DNA of 64,000 bases from Gilvimarinus japonicus. Its GTDB lineage: Bacteria; Pseudomonadota; Gammaproteobacteria; Pseudomonadales; Cellvibrionaceae. This document shows, piece by piece, positions 61,013 through 64,000 of this stretch. The translations under genes and the position numbers were made by a program. Under the pieces are notes generated by a model. That model worked only from the letters and a program-made list of their open reading frames with translations, searched no databases and had not been told where the DNA came from. Numbering within the stretch: the first letter of the stretch is position 1; every line of letters starts with the position of its first letter. Location of the stretch: positions 2,666,001 through 2,730,000 of the forward strand of contig NZ_AP031500.1 of NCBI RefSeq assembly GCF_042847215.1, in the 5' to 3' direction.

Positions 61013-63616
61013 CTACCTTCCCCCATCCCCAACACCCGGTCCAAACGGCTTAGTCAGCAAAATCAACTTAGGCAACAGGGTCAACGAGCCGAGTATCGCA
61101 GCAAACATAGCGAGCGCAGTTAACAAACCGAAGTAAATGGACGGAATAAAATTCGAGAACGCGAGAATCGAGAAACCGACAATAATAATAACAGCGGTGT
61201 AATACATCGCCCGGCCGATAGAGGCGTGAGAGCGGTGCATTGCCTCGATGTAATCGCCACAACGGGCGAGCTCATCGCGGAAACGGTATAAGTAGTGAAT
61301 CGCGTGATCGACGCCAACACCGACGGTAATCGCGGCGATGGTAATGGTCATCATATCCAGCGGTACGCCGGCGAGCCCCATGCCACCTAGCACAACACCG
61401 GCGGCCAATAAGTTGGGCAGCAGGGAAATAATGGCCACGGTAAGCGAGCGGAACAGCACCAAGAACATAAACATAATGCCCAAAAACACCGCACCTAAGG
61501 TAACAATTTGCGAGCGAAACAAGCTTTGCAACATATTGTTGTACAGCACCAACATGCCGGTAAAGTGCACTTGCTCGGGGGCAAAGCCCACCTCATCGAT
61601 GGCGTAGCGGCGGATTTTTTCGACCAGCTCGACCCGCTTTAAATCTTTGCTGGTTTCTTTTACCCGCAGCGTGATACGCGTTTGCTGATTGGCGTCCGAA
61701 ATATAAGGCGTGACCAAGAAGCCGCGAATATCATCGGATAACATATTGCGCATCACCCCAAGCTCAAAGTTATTGAGGCGCCCACCGTTAATATCTTGTG
61801 CAACTTCGTACATGGTCGCCAGCGATTGCACTTTGCCCACTTCGGGCAGTGATTCCAGATAGCGATGCAACTGATCAATCGAGTCGAGCGACACAGTCGT
61901 AAACCACTCACTCTGCCCGCTCGACTGCCCCGCCTCATCCGCTGCGCCTTCGCCAAAAGGGTCGGCCTCGCCAAACGGGTCGTCGCCAAACGAGTCCTCG
62001 GCCGGGGCTTCGGCAAACGGATCGCCCTCACCAAATGGATCGTCGCTTTCGCTTGGCTCGGCGTTGGCATTTTCACTGCTGTCAGTGGCTACCGGTTCAG
62101 GCGGCTGCGGCGCGTCGATAATAATATCTAAACTAACGGTGCCGCCCAGCTCGCGATCAATCACCGACATACCCTGATAAATCTCGGTATCCGAGTGGAA
62201 ATAATCGATAAAGCGATTTTCCACTTTTAACAGCGAAATGCCGTAAGCACTCACCAAGGCGGCACATAACGCAATCGCTACCACGATACGGCCATGATGC
62301 TCTGCCATACGGGAAAAGATCATGGTGGTGGCCGCGGTTTTATCGCCGCTATCGCGCGGCTCACCTTTGGGTAACAGCATTAGGCCAGCGGGCAAGAGTA
62401 AAAACGCTAGCACTAAGGCTAGGCTGAGCCCCATGGTCATCATCCAGCCAAAGTCGATCACCGGGCGAATATCGCTCACCACCAGCGATACAAATGCCAC
62501 AATAGTGGTCAGCGCGGTATAGAGACAGGGTTTGGCCATTTGGCTGGCGGTCGTCAACACCAGTTGCGCTTGCGACCAAGCGGGGTTGGCTGCGTGCAGC
62601 TCGCGGTAGCGCACCACCAAGTGGATGGTAATGGCCAGCGTCATAATCAGCAGTAATGCCACAAAATTGGATGAGATAACCGTTAACCGCCAGTCGACCC
62701 AGCTGAGCAACCCCAGCATAATTACCACGGCCATCAAACACACAGACAAGGGCAAAATAACAAACCGAACCTGACGAAAGATCAGCGCTAACATTAAAAT
62801 CACAAACACGACGATGGCGGTACCAAACACCACCAAGTCACTGCGGATAAACTCAATCATATCCGTGGTAATCATGCTCACGCCGCCGAGAAACAACTCA
62901 GCCTTATCGTCGTAGCCGGCGAGAATACCGCGAATCTCTTCGACACGTTGATGATCGCGCGCGGCCAAATCGGTGCGGTAGGCCAAAAACTCAGCGCTCA
63001 CCTGCTCTAAACGCTCGGCCTCGGCATCACTCAGAGACTGTTCACGCATTTTCTCTCGCAGTGCATCGCGCTCACGGACCAGCTCAATGTAGCGATTATT
63101 GACGGTTAAGCTCAGCTGTATCGCCGTGGTCGAGCTGTCGGGCGAAAGTAGCGTATCGCGGTAAATCGGGCTGGTTAAAAACTCTTCACGGGCTTGCTCG
63201 CGATCGACCCCTTCGCTCATAAGTGTTCGGGTCGACTCTTTTTGCTCGGCCAAGCTGCGTACGGGGCTATACAGCAAAGGCACGTCTAAAATCGAGTTAA
63301 TGCTGGCAACGCCCTCAACCGCCGCCAACTCATCCCGCAGAGATTTTAAGGTGCGCAGCGATTCATCCGATAACATCGGCGCTTTTGGGGTGTAGGTCAC
63401 CACCAGAAAATCGCCGCTTTGGTAACGCTTGTTGATCTCGCGAAAATAGTCCAGCGAGTTATCGCTTTCCAATGTTAACGAGTCAGCCGAGGCATCAAGC
63501 TTAAAATTGGGTAATCCCAACGCGGCAAAGACCGTTAAAGCGGCCAGTACCACAATAACCAATAAAGGACGTTGAGTAATAAGATAGCGGTAAGCCGCAA
63601 AAAGCTTAGCTGACAT
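61013..63616 (-). CDS. MMPL/RND-superfamily exporter with acidic DPFGE-repeat loop
   Basis: About 867 residues from the ATG at 63616; an in-frame TTG four codons upstream is less likely. It has twelve membrane segments in two MMPL halves, each with a large periplasmic loop: TM1 LLVIVVLAALTVFAALGLPN; the first TM2-6 block VVFGTAIVVFVILMLALIFR; the second ending MMTITIAAITVGVGVDHAIH with the conserved Gly-Val-Asp-His proton-relay region. The second loop contains an acidic insert (~524-557) with five DPFGE-like units. Such 'predicted exporters of the RND superfamily' move lipids or hopanoids in studied cases. The substrate here is unknown and no partner gene is adjacent. Confidence 0.88.
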   Translation of the reverse strand: MSAKLFAAYRYLITQRPLLVIVVLAALTVFAALGLPNFKLDASADSLTLESDNSLDYFREINKRYQSGDFLVVTYTPKAPMLSDESLRTLKSLRDELAAVEGVASINSILDVPLLYSPVRSLAEQKESTRTLMSEGVDREQAREEFLTSPIYRDTLLSPDSSTTAIQLSLTVNNRYIELVRERDALREKMREQSLSDAEAERLEQVSAEFLAYRTDLAARDHQRVEEIRGILAGYDDKAELFLGGVSMITTDMIEFIRSDLVVFGTAIVVFVILMLALIFRQVRFVILPLSVCLMAVVIMLGLLSWVDWRLTVISSNFVALLLIMTLAITIHLVVRYRELHAANPAWSQAQLVLTTASQMAKPCLYTALTTIVAFVSLVVSDIRPVIDFGWMMTMGLSLALVLAFLLLPAGLMLLPKGEPRDSGDKTAATTMIFSRMAEHHGRIVVAIALCAALVSAYGISLLKVENRFIDYFHSDTEIYQGMSVIDRELGGTVSLDIIIDAPQPPEPVATDSSENANAEPSESDDPFGEGDPFAEAPAEDSFGDDPFGEADPFGEGAADEAGQSSGQSEWFTTVSLDSIDQLHRYLESLPEVGKVQSLATMYEVAQDINGGRLNNFELGVMRNMLSDDIRGFLVTPYISDANQQTRITLRVKETSKDLKRVELVEKIRRYAIDEVGFAPEQVHFTGMLVLYNNMLQSLFRSQIVTLGAVFLGIMFMFLVLFRSLTVAIISLLPNLLAAGVVLGGMGLAGVPLDMMTITIAAITVGVGVDHAIHYLYRFRDELARCGDYIEAMHRSHASIGRAMYYTAVIIIVGFSILAFSNFIPSIYFGLLTALAMFAAILGSLTLLPKLILLTKPFGPGVGDGGR

Positions 63617-63744
63617 GATTGGGTACAAACTCCTGTAACGAACAGCGACTTATGCCGCTGTGGATAATTTGAGCAAAGCCATGGCAGACCATAACCGCTT
63701 GTTTGTATTGCGCCTTCTGGCTAGACGGCACTGCGTGTGACGAT

Positions 63745-64000
63745 TTAACGATCAGAATGCCCTAGATCTCGCTCGGGGCACACTAAATCTCGCAACCGTT
63801 GTTTAAGCTCCTTCGCCTCGGGGAAGCCGCCATCGCGCTGGCGCTCCCACACCAGTGTATCGCCCAGCCAAATCGCAAACACGCCACCATCGCCCGGGTG
63901 CAGACTTACTTCATCAATGTCATCGGGGAAGCTGCTAAGCAACTCCTGAGCTAGCCAGGCGGCGCGCAACATCCAGCGACATAGGTTACAGTAATGGATC
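63745..64000 (-). CDS. SelT/SelW/SelH (Rdx)-family thioredoxin-like protein, partial
   Basis: The frame is open to the right edge and begins, as visible, IHYCNLCRWMLRAAWLAQEL, so an internal Met at 63972 is not the true start. It continues SLHPGDGGVFAIWLGDTLVW, RDGGFPEAKELKQRLRDLV and PERDLGHSD, the family signature. The redox motif is CxxC (C-N-L-C), so this is the cysteine form rather than a selenoprotein. Usual length is about 95 residues; fewer than 15 are missing. Likely a small cytosolic redox protein of unknown partner. Confidence 0.92.
   Translation of the reverse strand, partial: IHYCNLCRWMLRAAWLAQELLSSFPDDIDEVSLHPGDGGVFAIWLGDTLVWERQRDGGFPEAKELKQRLRDLVCPERDLGHSDR

Overview
The window reads as a chromosomal segment of a marine, polysaccharide-degrading gammaproteobacterium, most like the Cellvibrionaceae (Saccharophagus, Teredinibacter, Simiduia, Gilvimarinus group). 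The grounds are the gammaproteobacterial housekeeping blocks (rplU-rpmA-obgE-proB and leuS-lptE-holA), the seven-function Mrp Na+/H+ antiporter, a cellobionate/gluconate catabolic module, a CE2-type acetylxylan esterase and a glucosylglycerate (osmolyte) cycle. The genus call is inference from gene content.

Layout. 1-5.9 kb: the start of urtA (urea ABC transporter binding protein, running off the left edge), divergent from a transporter-kinase hybrid (NCS1 permease fused to a histidine kinase and receiver) and its LuxR-type response regulator. 5.9-11 kb: an FMN reductase with a hairpin over its ribosome binding site, then an RND efflux pump and adaptor. 11.5-14.2 kb: a NIT-like helical protein, outer-membrane phospholipase PldA and a DUF3833 lipoprotein. 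14.6-20.4 kb: mrpA(B)CDEFG.

20.4-30.5 kb is the most unusual gene region. It holds a MORN-repeat/caspase-like (C13) lipoprotein, three paralogous DUF3592 membrane proteins, and a two-component pair resembling the regulators of the 'proteobacterial dedicated sortase' system, with no sortase in the window. Broken starts of the response-regulator gene (twice) and of the MORN lipoprotein gene (once) sit between the DUF3592 copies. They show that a [MORN-C13 | DUF3592 | regulator] unit was duplicated in tandem and then eroded.

30.5-45.7 kb: rpsT; a maoP-like gene; a sugar module of GPH symporter, GH94 phosphorylase (probably cellobionate phosphorylase), GntR-like LacI regulator and gluconokinase, with two matching operator-like palindromes; a GH13_18 phosphorylase; an S9 peptidase; and gpgS, a phosphatase and glycerate kinase. 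The last three plus the GH13_18 enzyme can make and break down glucosylglycerate. A small operon with a near-consensus Fur box follows. 46-56.3 kb: housekeeping genes, two SGNH esterases and a DUF3014 protein.

56.4-61 kb is a mobile/repeat zone. It contains a decayed RAYT transposase, a candidate integron attC site just behind a small secreted-protein gene, and an alternating A-B-A-B-A array of structured repeats. The two B copies keep the same three stems through compensatory changes, and an IS30-family element sits inside the terminal hairpin of the second B copy. 61-64 kb: an MMPL/RND exporter with an acidic DPFGE-repeat loop, and a SelW-like protein cut by the right edge.
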